Shown here: one piece after another, positions 38,388-52,600 of the stretch
Layout: each line of letters begins with the position of its first letter
Position numbering within the stretch: the stretch's first letter is position 1
Assembly (NCBI GenBank): GCA_036583965.1
Contig: JAZBQD010000027.1
Location: forward strand, 19,891,001-19,955,000
Direction: 5' to 3'
Length of the DNA stretch: 64,000 bases
Source: Prunella strophiata
Taxonomy: Eukaryota; Chordata; Aves; Passeriformes; Prunellidae
Translations under genes and position numbers: made by a program
The notes under the pieces: model-generated
Told to the model about the DNA's origin: nothing
The model's input: the letters and a program-made list of their open reading frames with translations, nothing else
Databases searched by the model: none

Positions 38388-38801
38388 AAAATGGGTGGAG
38401 TAGTCAAAACTTCCTTTGCCCTCTCTACTGGGGTAAAGAGCTACTTAGATCTTAAGTCACCACATATCTTTGTCTTGCAGCTTTTTGTTCTTTATTTGCA
38501 GAGAATAACATTTTTGTCCCAGAGTATAATTGCATTCCCAAGGTTCAGGTCATTCATATCAGTCCAAATAGAAGATGAAAGCTGCCAAAAGTACATCTGG
38601 AAACAATGTTAAAAGCAGACAATTTCTGTGTGCTGACCTATTTGGAAGATCTGAAAGATGAACAGAGAGGACTCACACCTCTGATCTTCCAATATGGCAG
38701 CAAAATGTCTGAAGTACTCTTGTAACAATACCTACCTCTTGGATGGCTCTCAACAGCTGATATTTATGGCTTTCAATTGTTTGTTTGGTTTTATATCATA
38801 G

Positions 38802-38817
38802 TATATATATATATATA
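38802..38817. repeat. (TA)8 microsatellite
   Basis: Eight perfect TA units in AT-rich DNA. Confidence 0.9.
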
Positions 38818-39102
38818 ACTTAATCATAAGTTACCCTTCTAATTAGAGTAATCAAGTTCTTGCACGTGTCTATGGCCCCACCCTGTTCATTTTGAAGGAT
38901 TAATGCAGATGCCAACATATGAAAATAATGCACACTAAAAAAATGGTTTCTTGATATGCCTTTACAGCAGCCAATTGAACCGAATTCCATCTTTAGCTTT
39001 AGTGTAACAAGAGAGTATTTTTCTAGCCCACTACTAGGCTCAAAAATCCAAAGTACTTTAGTTATATCTTTACAAGATCCTAGATTTCAAATTATATTTG
39101 GC

Positions 39103-39120
39103 TTTTTTTTTTTTTTTTTT
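39103..39120. repeat. Poly(T) tract, 18 bp
   Basis: An uninterrupted T run followed by GGCCTTG. No retrocopy is recognisable next to it. Confidence 0.85.
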
Positions 39121-39239
39121 GGCCTTGTTTTCTTTTCCCCAGTTTTTTCTAAAAGTTAATCTGGCAGGCTGCCCTCTTGTTGCTTCTGCAGCAAATGCTG
39201 AGTTTTTTCTCCTGGAATTCTCAGCAGAGCATGATGATT

Positions 39240-39260
39240 GAGGGTAGCTGAGCTACCCTC
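39240..39260. repeat. Perfect 21-bp palindrome with odd centre
   Basis: GAGGGTAGCT and AGCTACCCTC meet around a single G. It might extrude as a small cruciform; no binding-site identity is recognised. Confidence 0.8.
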
Positions 39261-40980
39261 TAAAGCCCAAGCACTGAAATGTTATGACATGTTTAGCAAG
39301 TGCCACTCTGGTGCCCTAAACCTGATATTAGTCTCTGCCTTCGGGTCATTACACTCATGAAATGAGGCAAGAGAATTCTGCAGTAGCACATTTGCTTTAT
39401 TTTGCAGTCTTGTTCACTTTCATCCTCTCTGTTCCTAAATTTTTGTGTGATGTGTTTTAATCCTCTTACCAGCTGCCACTCTTAGGCAAAAGAAACTTTT
39501 TAATGATGAGTTTCAATAACTTCAGATTCTTCAAATGGATCAAACTTTTTTGTGCTTATCGGGAATCCAGTTAAAATATTTGGGCTGTGGAGAGGGTAAT
39601 AGAGATAGGAAAAAAGGCTGCATTTCCTTTAGTTGACTGGAGCGTAATGCTGTAGATCTAAATCTTATATTTTCCCCTCCATATTACACTCATTTACCTT
39701 TGGGACCTTACTTTCCTTCCTGCTTGCTTTGCTTTCAGTTCTTCATCAGAGCTTCATTCAGTTCAGTATTATATTTCTAACAGGAAGAAAGGAAATAATT
39801 CCACAGATTAAATGATCCAAAGAAAAATATTTTCATACCCCTTGTCTTGCTATCTTTAGAGATGTTATTGTAAACATTTTTTTCATTCTTTTAACTGTCT
39901 CATACTGGAACTGCATTATCTTGAGAGGTGCTTGAATAATTTTAGGTCATCTCTGTTTTTAGGCTGCAATTCTTGCAGTTTTACATAACATACATTGATA
40001 CATTTTATTGTTGGTGGGGCTTTCTTATTTGTTTTTTAAATTCTTATTTAACTGCCATCATTAGAAGTTTTCTGTGGGATATACACAGCCCCACATTGTC
40101 CTTTTCTTTTTCAGATAACTTTAGTGTTTTTCATATTCACTGTTCAATCCATTGAACAGAAATTGTTAGCTTGGCTTTTCTGAAGTTTAAACTGAAATCA
40201 GATTTTAAAATACTAATAAATGACTAGCCACTGTCCTGACTGTAGGCCTGGGTAGCCTCTTCTGACATGATTACTGCAGGTACTTTTCCCTCTTGCTTAT
40301 TCTTTTTTCTGGCAGCTGGACTACTCTGCATCAGCCCTTCACACTTTTTGCCTGTTTAAATCCTTAACCTGTGTTCCCTATTGGGCTGTAACACTTCATT
40401 ATTTCTGCTTTGTCCCAGCACTGAACACTTGGCAGCTGTGCTTTGTCCACATCAGACTGCAGAGAGATGTGCAAGAGTAACAGTTCAACAGTCTATACTG
40501 AAAATTACATACCTGGCCACTGTTTTCAGCCCTGCTGATTCCCTGCTCTTGTCTTCTGACATAAGGGACATGATAGAAGAATTTTATAACATTTCTGCAG
40601 GTGAGCGTATCTGTTTTCATCTAATGCCTGACTGAGCTGGCTGTGATTTTTTTGTCATGAAAACTTACTCCAGGGAGTCAGATTCTCTCTTGGCAGAAAA
40701 CATCCAATGCTAGTTCCTGGCTTTCTCATTTAGAGAAATAATTAATCAACATGAAACTTTTTATGTAAATTTTCACACATGTCAGGAATCACCACAACAT
40801 TTGTTGGACTGCACTTTGGCACAATGGTTGAAGGAGCTTTTATAACAAAGAAACTTGTAAAAGTAGATAAGCAGAGGTGAATTATGGGGTAAAAACTCTG
40901 GAGGGATCATTCTGAAGAAAAGTGAATTGAAAACATTGACTATTTGACTTTATAAAACTGACCTGTTTAGAAGTAAAAAG

Positions 40981-41010
40981 CACTAGCACAGAGAGTGGAC
41001 TGTGCTAGTG
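40981..41010. repeat. Perfect 10-bp inverted repeat, 10-nt loop
   Basis: CACTAGCACA (40981-40990) pairs exactly with TGTGCTAGTG (41001-41010). The stem is too short for a microRNA precursor. Confidence 0.8.
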
Positions 41011-44000
41011 ATCATATCCAAAAATTTACTCCATGTGTTCATCACAGTCTCTGGTTTTCCTCTCTTGTCCATCATGATGGTTCATGAGATTGTTTTGCCT
41101 GTGTAATGTAAATATTAACATTGGTTGCACTGTCTTTTTGTTCCTTGAAGGAGGGAGAACAATCTGTCAGATACAGACATGTTAAAAGAGCCACTTGACG
41201 TAGTGATGACAAGATGTTTGATTCTTTTTAAGTATTTCTTGTGTTCTGAGATCCATCTCAGTTGAGATTTCCCATTAAAAGTCTGTGGTATCTTTTAAGT
41301 GCCTGTGTTGTCTACTTCCTGAAGTTTGTTTTGTTGGGTTTTTTTTGTAGCAAACTCTCTGCTTGGATATCCTAGCTTTTTCCATTCCAATTACAGTGTA
41401 GACGTAGCCCTAGCAAGTTGAGTTTGGCAGAGGACAAGTATTTGTTATAAAGTCAGGGAGCATGCATCCAGAGTCTGGACTAGTCAAGCTGCAGACATCA
41501 TCCAGTCTATGAGAATAAAATGATTGTAGAGAATCCAAGAAGCATTTTAGAATGTAACTAAATAACAGCATTGAACTTGGTTCCTTCTGTAATTAAGGAC
41601 TCTGGCAGAAGGAATCATTAAATGCTTTTTTAGTGTTTGATGTCTGTCAATAAATGATGAAATATGTTGGATTTCAGTTTGAGTAATCTAAAAAGTAAAT
41701 GAGTAGAACAAGTATAAATAGTACATTTTTTTCCCTACTTAGAAAGGGAAAACCATGATAAATTATTATAGTGTTCGGTTAGCTAAAGTGAATAGTTCAG
41801 ACAAGAGTCTATGATAAAAGCCCATGAAAACTGAACAGTGCAGCATTAGAAAACTTTACCTTTTAAGCATGCTGCTTGAACTTCCTTCATGCTGGCAAAT
41901 TCATTTTCATAATTAAATGTGCTTTTTTATGTGTCTGGTACAAAATGGTTTTCTGTGTTAAAGTGGCAAAATACAGCTGTTTAAATTTCTCTCTACTTCT
42001 AATTGGATCCCCTGAGGTTTGCAAAACTAAGGACTGTGACTGAACAGTCTCATTTTTTAAAAATCTTGCTTTTTAAAACAGGTATCAGCCAACAGGATAG
42101 AGAATTAAAGGATCTCAAGAAGTCTTCTTTAATTTACAGATTAAATCCTTGCTGCTAAAGTCAAGAGTGAAACTCTCCTTGACTTCCAGAGGTGGAAGGA
42201 TTTAATTTCAAGAGAGAGTAGGATGTGAAATTTAGATTTCCCATTGGCTTTTGTCCAATCTGTGTCTCACTGGAAGTAGACACCTTGCAGCTCCTTAGCA
42301 GAACATTGCAACATTGCCTAGTCCATAATCATATTGTATACAGAGTAAAATTAATTTAAATTATGCTAAAATTCTAATTGTTTTGAGAAATATTTCTTGA
42401 CACTCATGCTTTGATTAGTGTATAGTCTGAAGGTTATATAAGGTAGCAAGGTTGTTCTCAGGTTCTACAGAAGATCATTCCACCTCTATAAAAATACCAG
42501 TTTTGAGGTACAACAAAATGTCTGTCATTTCTTGATGAAACCAATATTGTCACTTATAATCGGTCAATAGTATTTTTCTTTGTTAATTTCACTTATACTA
42601 ACATGTAAATGAGCTCACAAAGATTGTAATTGTATCTTTGTGTTTTAGAGACTAATTTTAGTAAATCGGAGGGATTTTTAATAGGGCAACTGAAATAAAT
42701 AGCAATCAGCTGTTTCAATAATTAGTGCAAAGAGAGTATCAGAGGTGGAACTCTTGGCGTGAATTCTGTAATGTTACTGTCTCTTCACAGGACTTACTAT
42801 GTGACATTGCATGTTGACCTGGGGGGAAATAAAATAAATCTATGCAGATATGTGGTGACAACTGTTTCCAATCTGTAAAAATATTCTTTAATTTACCTGC
42901 CTCGGGATGTTTCCCATGTCTGAAAGCAGTGGTTTACGTGTTACAGTGATTGCTTTAGCAGAAACTGTGAATCCATAGATTCACTGCTGTGTTTATCTGG
43001 GAATATTTTTTCCAGTTGCTAGAAGTGTCATGAGAGAGACACAGACACATTCATTTTGGGGTTGGACCTAACAGTTTAGAAGTGTGTTTACCTCCCTAAG
43101 CAAAGCTGTACTCATGGTATAAACTATTTCGCAATAAGAAAATAATTTTTCCCTTATGCTAGAACTTTCATTATCATAAAATCTTCAATAGTTCTTTTCT
43201 GTAAAATTTATATACATTTAATTAGAGTATATGCCAATTAAGAAATATGAAGAGATTGTGGTCAGGCAGCACTAATACATCCACTTATCTACAGATTAGG
43301 ATCTTGCAAAGAGCTAAAGCAAGACAGGCTCCATCTAAGTCCCCTCCAAAGGTTAACTAATATCTACCAGCAACTTTCAGGTCTGGAGTCAAAGGTGTAA
43401 CAGTGATTAAAAAAACCCACAAAACCAAAAAGAAAACCACCCCAAAAACCTGATTTGTCTTTTCTAATTTTAGACCTCTCAAATTAGACCTCCCTGCACA
43501 TGATCTGAATTTTTAAGTACCCTACCTGAAACACACTTCTTACTTCTAAATTCCCCCTAGTCCATCTTGAAGAGGAAATGTTGCCATCATAAAATGTGCT
43601 TCAAAAGGTAGAGCAAAATGAATGACAAATGTTGGGGGTTTTTGTGCTATCTGTGCCTGTGTGCTGTCTCTAACTGCAGATACATGGTGGCAAGATTTCT
43701 TACATTCCCAGGAGACACTCAAGTGCTTAAGATCTTTACTGGTGAAGGATATGACATGATCATTTACCATCAGAGAAAAATGGTTGAACAAGGAGTAGCT
43801 TTTTAAAGCAAAGAAAAAAGATTCATAGGCAGAGAAATAGTCATCTTTCTCACTCTTTTTTTAAGAAAAGGACAGTAGGAGGCCTAAGGGACAAAAATTC
43901 ATAACTCAGTTTTGAGGACAAATACATGGAGTTGATGGATATGCTGGGTCTACTGAGTATATGCCAGCACTAGTATTTCCTATAACTTTCAAGCTATATT

Positions 44001-47000
44001 TACTTGTCACCTTAGACATTAAGGCAAAGATGTTTGAGCCAAAGTCTGGAGACATTTACTGCTGGCAACATCCAGAAAGATTATTCAATCATTATTCACT
44101 TCTGCAGATGGAATCTGCTTGCTCCTTGACTTTTAAAATAATTTATTGTGGCAAGTTAGCTAAATCTAGCAAGTGTGAATGTAAACATATATCTGTAGTA
44201 ACAAGAGGATACCATCAGTATACCCAGAACACCACCTCCAAACTGTTTTTTTTCTGAAACAATTTATTACTATTAAAAATAATTTTATCTACTCAAACTC
44301 TAAAGTAGGGGATTTTCAGGTGGTGCAATTGATAGCTCTCAATGAATTTCTAATAATGAAGACACCATTTTATGCACCCAATAACCAGTTGAAGAGCAGA
44401 GAAAGAGACATTGAAGGCTTTTTTGGTGGGTGGAAAAGGAAAACTGGACAATTACACAGCATATTGAGACTACCTGGCCCAGAACACCAGTTACAACTAG
44501 AGCATTTTTCTATTTTTCCTCCCTCAAAGCTATTTAATTTGATTGTATTAAAAGGACAATTGAGAAATAAGAATTGTTTTTTTCCTTAAATTTTGTATTT
44601 TCATGCCTGAGAATATTGACTTTTGTTTATAGTGGCAATTGCCCTGTCAGGGTTTTTTTTTATTTTTTTGCATCTTCTTATATATATTGACAGATATATA
44701 ATGATTAGTACATGAAATGAGTCCAATCCATGTCTAAAGTTATTTATTTCTTCTCTTATGGGAAATTGAGTAAATAAATACAGACATGGGAAAAACTTGT
44801 GGTAATGCAATCCTTATGAATGCACACTGGCTTTATAATAATGACATAAAGCTATCCAGGCGAACAAGAAAAGTAGAAAAGAACACTAAATTTTGTTCTT
44901 GTATTCCTATAAAGACACAATAGTCTGAGAAGCTGAGGCCTTAACCAATGTTCTTGGAAGCAGGAATGCAAGAGAATGAGTTGGAAGGAAGGAGTAGAGC
45001 CCTCACCCTTTATTTTTAGCCTCCACAAAAAAGAAAAAAAAGAAAAAAAAAAGAAAAAATTATTCAATTCATCCCATATTTGGCGTGGATTGTTGCCTAA
45101 GTGATGGGGGTGCCTGTTTTGTCCTTTCTGTAGCCAGTCTTTGGTATGACTACATGAGCCTTTGGCATCAGAGTGACCTCCAGCACACCTGAGCACTCAG
45201 GAAGGAGTGGCAAGGACAGGAGGAATGGGCTTTGCCTCAGGTGCTGCACATTGCCTTGGGAAATCCTCCTGCTGAGTCACTGACTCGGGACTGAGGAATG
45301 AGGCCAGGGTGTGGATTGGAGTGTTCCTATGGAGAGAGTGAGCAAAAATCCTTCTAGTTTACAGTCATGCTAATCCCAGACCTGGTCCATGTCCTTCTCC
45401 TTCCTCTACTTTTCCCTTTCTACATGGTTTACTGAATGTTAGCCTCTCTGTTTAATTGCACAACTGGTCATGGCAGTGGGCTCCAACATCCACATCTCTC
45501 ACTTAGCAATATATATTTGGATCCTGTCAGGCTGAAGAGAAACCTGGTTGGAATTTCATGGGCAAATAACTTAATCATTAGGTGATAAAAGAGAAGAACT
45601 TTTCTTCCTTTTTTTTTGCTTTGCATGTGACATTTAAAAGGAAAGTAGGTTGGGAATGGCTTTTATTTGCAGCTTGGCAGTTTTTGAAACCCTTGCATTG
45701 GTTGAAATAAGTTACAGAGCAGCTACCCTTTAGCTCCTTTAGGTAATCTTATAACCCAAAAGTCTCAAGTTGAGCAGCTAGGGAACTGAGATCCATAGAT
45801 AAGATGAGTCATGTCTGTGTTTTGATTTTGTTGCTTGGTTTTGTTTGGTTTGTTGTTGATGTTTTCCCCCCTTAGGCAGTGCTTTATGGGGCTGGGGAGA
45901 GCTGTTGGCCTTTACTTCAAGTAGGTGAACATCTGCTGTAACTCTCAAAATGCATGTATATATTTCTGTGGTGTGTTTTGTGCAGTAAATATATGATTAT
46001 GTTGTACGTTGTACTGTAATCTTCTGTATCCCTCTCTACTTGCAAGAGAACGCCTTTGTCTCATTTTTCTAAACATTTGTTCTTTCATAAAGCCACAAAT
46101 GACAACCTAAAGAATAGCTAAATATTCATTCTGCAAATCCAATGCTTTTTTCATGTGTTGTGCTTTTTGCATTAGAACATCACATGGTAAAATCACTTTG
46201 TGCTGAGGGAATGATGCATGTCTAATTGGCAGAGGCAGAATTTTGTACAATGTTTAAACTAGAAATAGTTGGAAATTTCATGTAACAAAGATAAATTCTC
46301 AACAGGTAATGTAGATTTTACAAACTAATCTTTTTAATGGATGTTAATTTTTTTTGAGTTTTTTTTAGATGGCAAAAGTCAAAATTCATTCAGTTCTTTA
46401 AAATGTGCTTGACTAAATCTGAATTTATTATTTCTTATCTGAATTAAACAGTTATTTCAAAACATTCCAATAAACTACATAACTGTACAGCTCTCTAAGG
46501 ACATTGCTTTGATTCTTTATCATCCTAAATAGATCTCCCAGCTGGCCTATAATTTCCATAGTTTATATAATATTTGTGAGATCTGGAGCTCTGCAGATGT
46601 AATTGTTCAGCATTAATTTATTAATTTAAAAATTAGTTTAATAAAACTAAATTATTTCAGGTCACTTTTGCTAGAGGAAAAAACCCTCATTCAGTTTTAA
46701 GAATATCACAAAAATAACACTAAATAACCAAAGTACGGTACACTCTAAGTGGAAATCTTTACTGTGTGTTTAATCACTTTGATAGTGTCAGGATTTTCTA
46801 TTTATTTAAAAAAAAATGTTGGCCTACAGTCTTTCTAGCATTGTAACCAAACTCATACTTTACGTAAAAAATCTGCAAAAAGGTGCCAAAACATTTTACT
46901 GTTGGGTAAAGATTTTACTTTCATGATAAAAATATTCCTTACAGAGAGAAAAGTGGCTCTTTTCAGTTTTCACACTGCAAGCTGACTATACAGCAGGTAC

Positions 47001-47100
47001 AAAGAAAGCTTTTATGTAGGACCCAGAAAACAAACACACCCCTGCATTTCAAGGGATGATGGGGTGTCTCACTGCCTTTTTGTGCCATGGCAATGCTTAC

Positions 47101-47235
47101 CCCGAGGTGAGCTCAGCTGCTTGGGCCACGGCACTAATAACACCAAGGTGATGGGTTTGGTCCCCACATGGGCCAGTCACTTGAGGTTGGGGTTGCTGGT
47201 CCTTGTGAGTCCCTTCCAACTCAGACTATTCTGTG
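47101..47235 (+). mobile_element. TguSINE1-type SINE (tRNA-Ile head, CR1-like tail)
   Basis: The 5' half tracks a tRNA-Ile. GAGCTCAGCTG lies at the A box, CACTAATAACACCAAGG covers the AAT-anticodon loop region, and GGGTTTGGTCCCC lies at the B box, followed by an acceptor-like ACATGGGCCA. The 3' half reads GGTCCTTGTGAGTCCCTTCC then AACTCAGACTATTCTGTG, the CR1-type tail used for retrotransposition. The tRNA part has many substitutions and the A box is degraded, so this is an old, inactive copy and not a functional tRNA gene. The family is characteristic of passerine birds. Confidence 0.88.
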
Positions 47236-48106
47236 CTTCCTCTGACTTGCTCAGTTTAGTGTTCAATACTCTCTCACAGAAGTGGTTTCTGTGCTGCTCT
47301 TCCTTTTCTGAACTTTCCAAGCTAAGAAAATAACTGCTAACAGATGCCAGTGCTTGGTCTAATTTTATGTGGTTGACATATGTTACTGATGAACCTGTTT
47401 GAACAGCTTTCCATAGACATTTAATCAGATAAAGAAACTGTTACAACCATATAAATATTCAAAATCTGTGAAGAACTAAGTTGGTTTTCTTTTTCTGAAC
47501 ACCTACTCCAAATCAAAAAATTGATGAAAAGATTTCTTGTTGTTGTTATATGCTGAAGTTTTGACAGTAAGAACTCAAGTAGGAGCACATCATGAATGCT
47601 TCTCAATTACTCATTATACTACCAAACAATATTTTAAACAAGGAGAGGTATTCTGAAGTATGTTAAACCCCAAGAATGCTGATCTATTTCCCAGACATAC
47701 CTACTCCTCCAACTCCTGCTGAAGATGGTGTGCAGATATGTGCAGCAGCAGATGGTGCGCAGTTCAAGTAATTGCAAGCTTCTATTTGATTTTCTAGAAG
47801 CAGGAGACTAGAAAACCATTTGTTTGTGGTTTAGTGGATTCAGCTTCAAATAAATATAGAACTACACCTCTCAAATGTACAATTTTCACCGACTAACCAT
47901 AGTTAATTGGAAAGGACAACTTCTTGTTTTCAAGTTTAATATTTAGCAACCAATAATTTAATGCCTAAAATGTTTTACTAACTAGAAATAAAACTCTATG
48001 CTTGAAAACTTAAAACTCTAATCTTGAAGGAATTCCAGGTCCTATGGGGCTCTCAAATGAGCTTTCCAAATAACAAAAGTACATTTTAAGATTTGTTGTG
48101 GGACCG

Positions 48107-48127
48107 CCCCCCCCCCCCCCGCCCCCC
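48107..48127. repeat. Poly(C) tract interrupted by one G
   Basis: C14 (48107-48120), one G, then C6. It is slippage-prone and its length is uncertain. Confidence 0.9.
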
Positions 48128-49673
48128 ACCAAATAAAACCGTAAAAACTCCATAATTCTTCAAGCAAACAAAACCTCACTTATAAAAGTGGAATTTATCA
48201 TAGTTATGATTAAACCTTGGTTGTAGTTGTCATTAAGAACAAGACATGGGCCTTTATCTCTGCTGGAATTGTAACTTTGTATAGCATTGGCACATATTAT
48301 GAAATTAGGTTAGTTGAAAATTTATCTCACAGCAGTCTTCTACAAAGTCATATCTTTGTTATAATAATATTTGGAAAATGAAAAATGAAATGTTTGGAAA
48401 GAATGGAGTAATCAAAGTATTCTAAGGGGAAGCCTGGCCAAGAATGAGAATGGGTGGTTGATCTTTGTCTATCACTTGGGAAAGCCACACAAAATTATGA
48501 TGTGAGAAAGTTATAATAATCTACTAAAAACAGTCCACAGAGGACAGCATTAATCATGATGGTGTAGAAGTGGAGAGGATAATAAATATTTGAATTCAAA
48601 GAGTTAGAGAATGGTCTAATAAAAGAATTTAAGTGGAGTTTAATACTGACAGTCCTGACATGTTTTCCTTTGTACTTGTCCTTCTGAAAGGGAATTCCAC
48701 TGCCACTTGTGTTCTGTCATTGTTAGTGTAACACAGGAACGTGAATTTTAAATTATGTCTTAAAATAGTGTTTTGCAATAGAAGACTTAAAAGAACATCT
48801 ACTTAAGATGTATGAACTTATCATAAAAACAAGTGATAAATGCCCAGCAGAGAATGGATTTATTTGTAGTAGAAACAACACATTAAAATGGTTGTGTGAA
48901 GCACAGCATGCATATGGCAAAGCAGCCATCTATAAAAATGTGTTGTGAGCACAATGAACTGTGAAACTGAACTGCATTTAAAAACATAGTAGGCAGCACT
49001 AATCAGTGTTGCTGCTAATAAAATGACACAGTTCTTCACTGGTCTCTACAAACTCAAATATTCAAATAAGCAAGAATTAATGATATAAAATGCTTTGTAT
49101 AATCGAAGTGTGTTGCAATCATACTGTTTTAAGAATTAAATAGCATGAGGAAATAGATTTGGATGGGATGGATACATTTTGCAGAGCAGTGGGTTGTGCA
49201 TAGGCTGCAGTATAACATGGAAATGGGTGTGATGACACAGGTGTGGAAGAGCAGGTTGTCAAACACTTTGCCAGTTACTTTGTAGAAATAGTGAAAAGGT
49301 GGGAGATAGCAAGGAGATGTTATATATCATACTGTGGGGATACCAGAGCATCATTAATGTATGTGCCACTATTAGCAATAATAAATTGCATTTATCTGTG
49401 CACAAAAACAATAGATCAGACTTTCTACAGGAGAACGTTAGAAGCTGCTAAGAAAAAGCTTATTGTAGTTGGCAGAGTTGAAAATTTGATCATGTTTTGG
49501 CAAAGTCAAAATTATTAAAAGTTTGTGGAAAAGGTCATCAAATGTCATGTTACAGTGTGAGATTCTCCAGTGTGCATAAGCTCATTAGAGAGCTGATTCT
49601 CTGTCCTCTGACTTTAAAATCATAAGAACAACACTCTTTAAATTACAAGAGGAATATTTAGCTTAGGTGTCAG

Positions 49674-49696
49674 AAAAAAAAAAAAAAAAAAAAAAA
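49674..49696. repeat. Poly(A) tract, 23 bp
   Basis: An uninterrupted A run followed by CAAAAAAATAAAC. It could be the tail of an old plus-strand retrocopy ending here, but the upstream sequence is not recognisable as a gene. Confidence 0.85.
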
Positions 49697-52600
49697 CAAA
49701 AAAATAAACAAGTACAAAACCCAATTAAAAGTACCTTAATGGGAAAAAATCACTACACCAGGGTACCTTTAAGGCTTTGCAATCCACAGTTGGAGATAAG
49801 GTCAGACAAAACCTTGTTCTGTGTGTAGCTGATAATGCCTTGTTTCATTCACTCAGGGGTGAGTTCTGCAAGGAAGATCTCTTGCAGTTTTACATTTCTG
49901 TGATAGCAAAAGTGCTGAGCAGAGCATGTCCTGAATACTGCAAACCTTTAGCTGTCTTTGTGGTAGATTTATATTATATATATATCCAGTGGTTTCTGTG
50001 CAATATTACTTCAGCAGTCAAGGGTGCTATACCTTTTATTTTAGAGATGCTAGATGGGTTGGAAGTAGAATGGTCACCAGCTTGCTGGAATTATCAGCAA
50101 CAGAAAAACATTCTACTATATGGACAATAAAAATAATCCACGAGGTACCCCATGTTTCACATTTTTATGTTTTAAATGGTACCTGAGCAGTTTGCTTATA
50201 AAATCAAGAGCAGACAGGAGTATCAAATTCCATATAGATTTCAGGATATCTCAGCTTTCTTCTGGGTCTAGGATATAATTTTTTTGTGGTGCTTTTAACT
50301 ATTCCTAACCAGACTGTGGCAAAATATTGGCTTTGGGTAAAAGTGTTCAGCCAGATCCAATTCGAGATGAAAATTTAGTATACAAATGAGTATCCTGGAA
50401 CATGGAGATCTTTCCAGCCTGTCAAGACCACTAAACAAACTCATTCTCACTTTGTCTGAAATTAATCTCATTCAGTTTGTTCTTTGAACACCGCTGAGAA
50501 TGGCAATGGGATGACTGCCTAGCACTCGGGGGCATTCAGTGATGAGTCTGGAGTACTGATGAGCGCAGAAAGATGATCTGATGCAAACTTACACAGCTGA
50601 ATCAAATGTAAGAGTAAGAATTATGTTCAGAGAGTGGAAAAAGTCATGGAAGTGTGATTGAGGAAGATGTCATGATGGAGAAAAGCCATATTTGTTTTGT
50701 CTGTGACTTTCAGATAATATGTTCATTGAAAAGCCGTGGCGGTAGAGTAGAACTCCTTGCCCTTGCTGTGTTGAGGTTTGTTGCTTTTTCTCAGCAAATG
50801 TATCCTTGTGTCAAACCAGACAGTATCCTGAAGAAAGAGATGTGATAACATTTGCAATTCTGTGTGTAAACCCATAAAACTGTGCAAGGTGTTATTACTT
50901 GAGATGAAGGGAAAGAGTAGAGTTCACTGTGAGGAGCAGGACACAGGGAAAAATAACTCAGGAAATGCTTGATTAATCTCTCAACCCACATGCTGCTCTC
51001 TCTTGGGTCATGTTTCTCTTTTTTCTTTGTGTCTTCTTTATATGTAACTAATCTGCAGTCAGCTCCTCTGCTTGGGCCATTTATCCTGGTCAGCAGCCAA
51101 AAGAGCTCCGAGCACCCACTCTAATATCCCGAGTAATGTTTTCACAGTTGGATAAACTGTGCTGCATGAAAACCTTCCCCATACCTTTCACAAACACTTG
51201 CTATTTTATGCCTCGATCAGGTACTGCTTGTTCCTTCACGCTGTCCTGGATGCCTGTGGCTTATAAGTTATGCAGACATTTACCAGCACATAGCAAAGAG
51301 AACTATTGATAAAACCTCTCTTGGAAAGTGAGAGAAATGTAGACCGAGTGTCAAAGGCTAAGAGGAATTTATCTAAAAGTTTCTATTCTGAAATTAGTTT
51401 AGATTAATTTTTTTTTTATGGCACAAATATAAGTCTCATTTTTTCCATAGGGAGCTTGTTCTGCTTCCATAAAAACTGATAGTTTTCAGTTGAAAACAGA
51501 AAATCCCTACTGTTCTCAGCCTTGAGTAGAGTGAAAAAATGAAATCCATATATCCTCATGACAGGAAAGACAGAGCAGCTACTACGTTGAGAAAGTGTGT
51601 GTTAACCATGTTACCAGCTGAAATAGCTTCTTCTGGCCTCTATTAGTGCAGGAGATGGAAGAATTTCTTAAAAGCAAAATGCATTTGAGGCTCTGTTGTG
51701 CTTGACTTTATCATGCAGTGACCTCACACTACTCCTGGCATGCTGGCTGGGTCACAGCTGTGCTGCACCACCACAGGACTACCAATCCATTTGTATCTGT
51801 GTCTCAAACATGGCCAGCAACTGAGTGTTTGACCAATGCCATCCAATCTGCCATCCTTGCATTTTTCAAATGATTCTTAATGGAAACTTATTGCTTATAG
51901 AACAAAGCTAAGAAAAGTCTCAGCCCAAACTAGCTGTGTCAGAACCACCAAAAATTCTGAACAACTGCCTCCTATTTGCATTTTAATTGATTATTTTCAG
52001 TTACCAGCACAGTTCATATAATTTAAAAACATGATTGCCTAGACAAATCATATATAATTAGTCAAAACTTGAAAACTTATGGAATGTGGTACCAAAATAA
52101 TGGTAACTTTAAATGAAGATTTTTACAAAAGATTTTACCACTAGAACATAGTATGGTGTTTATATAGTGCAGATGCACTAATCAATATCCCTTTGATGTC
52201 CCAGACTGCAGCAGGAATTCAGCCCTATGTAAGGAATAATAGTAAGTTGCAGGGATAAATAAAACAAGGCCTACTAGCAGAGGTCTCTAATCTTAGCTGG
52301 CACAAACATACAAACCCCAGTGCATCTAAGCTGCATCCAGAGACAGTGGAGCTCAATACAGTTCATAGCACTGAGAATTCACCTCTAGAGCAGCTTAGAG
52401 AAAAATTGTCAATATGGACAAGGAAATAAATGGCTTTGGCCAAAGCCTGGCCAGACCTGGCTCACAAACTTACATTAATTTAAGATTGTTGCCTTCTCAA
52501 ACATTCTTCAAAGTAAAGTCAATCAGGTACTAACAAGTTTTTTTTTAAACTACCTACTTTTAAATTCCCTCTGAAATACCAACCTGTTTATTTGAAATAG

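Larger units (their letters stand above)
38388..47100. other. Intergenic, no gene seen
   Basis: AT-rich DNA with a short (TA)8 run at 38802-38817, a T18 run at 39103-39120, two short perfect inverted repeats (39240-39260 and 40981-41010), an A/C-rich patch (43411-43445) and G/T-rich DNA (45818-45876). ORFs such as 40381-40635 and 43618-43806 are not recognised and have no convincing pair of splice sites. Confidence 0.6.

Noticed and set aside
39240..39260. Short palindromes (also 16790-16814 and 40981-41010) as microRNA hairpins or terminators
   Set aside because: The stems are only 10 bp; too short for pre-miRNA, and intrinsic terminators do not apply to this genome.
40381..40635. 84-codon ORF with a GCAG|GTGAGC donor-like site near its end, considered as an internal exon
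   Set aside because: No matching acceptor and no recognised protein; the donor match alone is common by chance.
47101..47172. tRNA-Ile gene
   Set aside because: The A box and anticodon-stem pairs are disrupted and a CR1-type tail follows, so it is a SINE.
49243..49518. 91-codon plus-strand ORF upstream of the A23 tract, considered as a retrocopy
   Set aside because: The translation is not recognisable and no UTR or poly(A) signal links it to the A tract.
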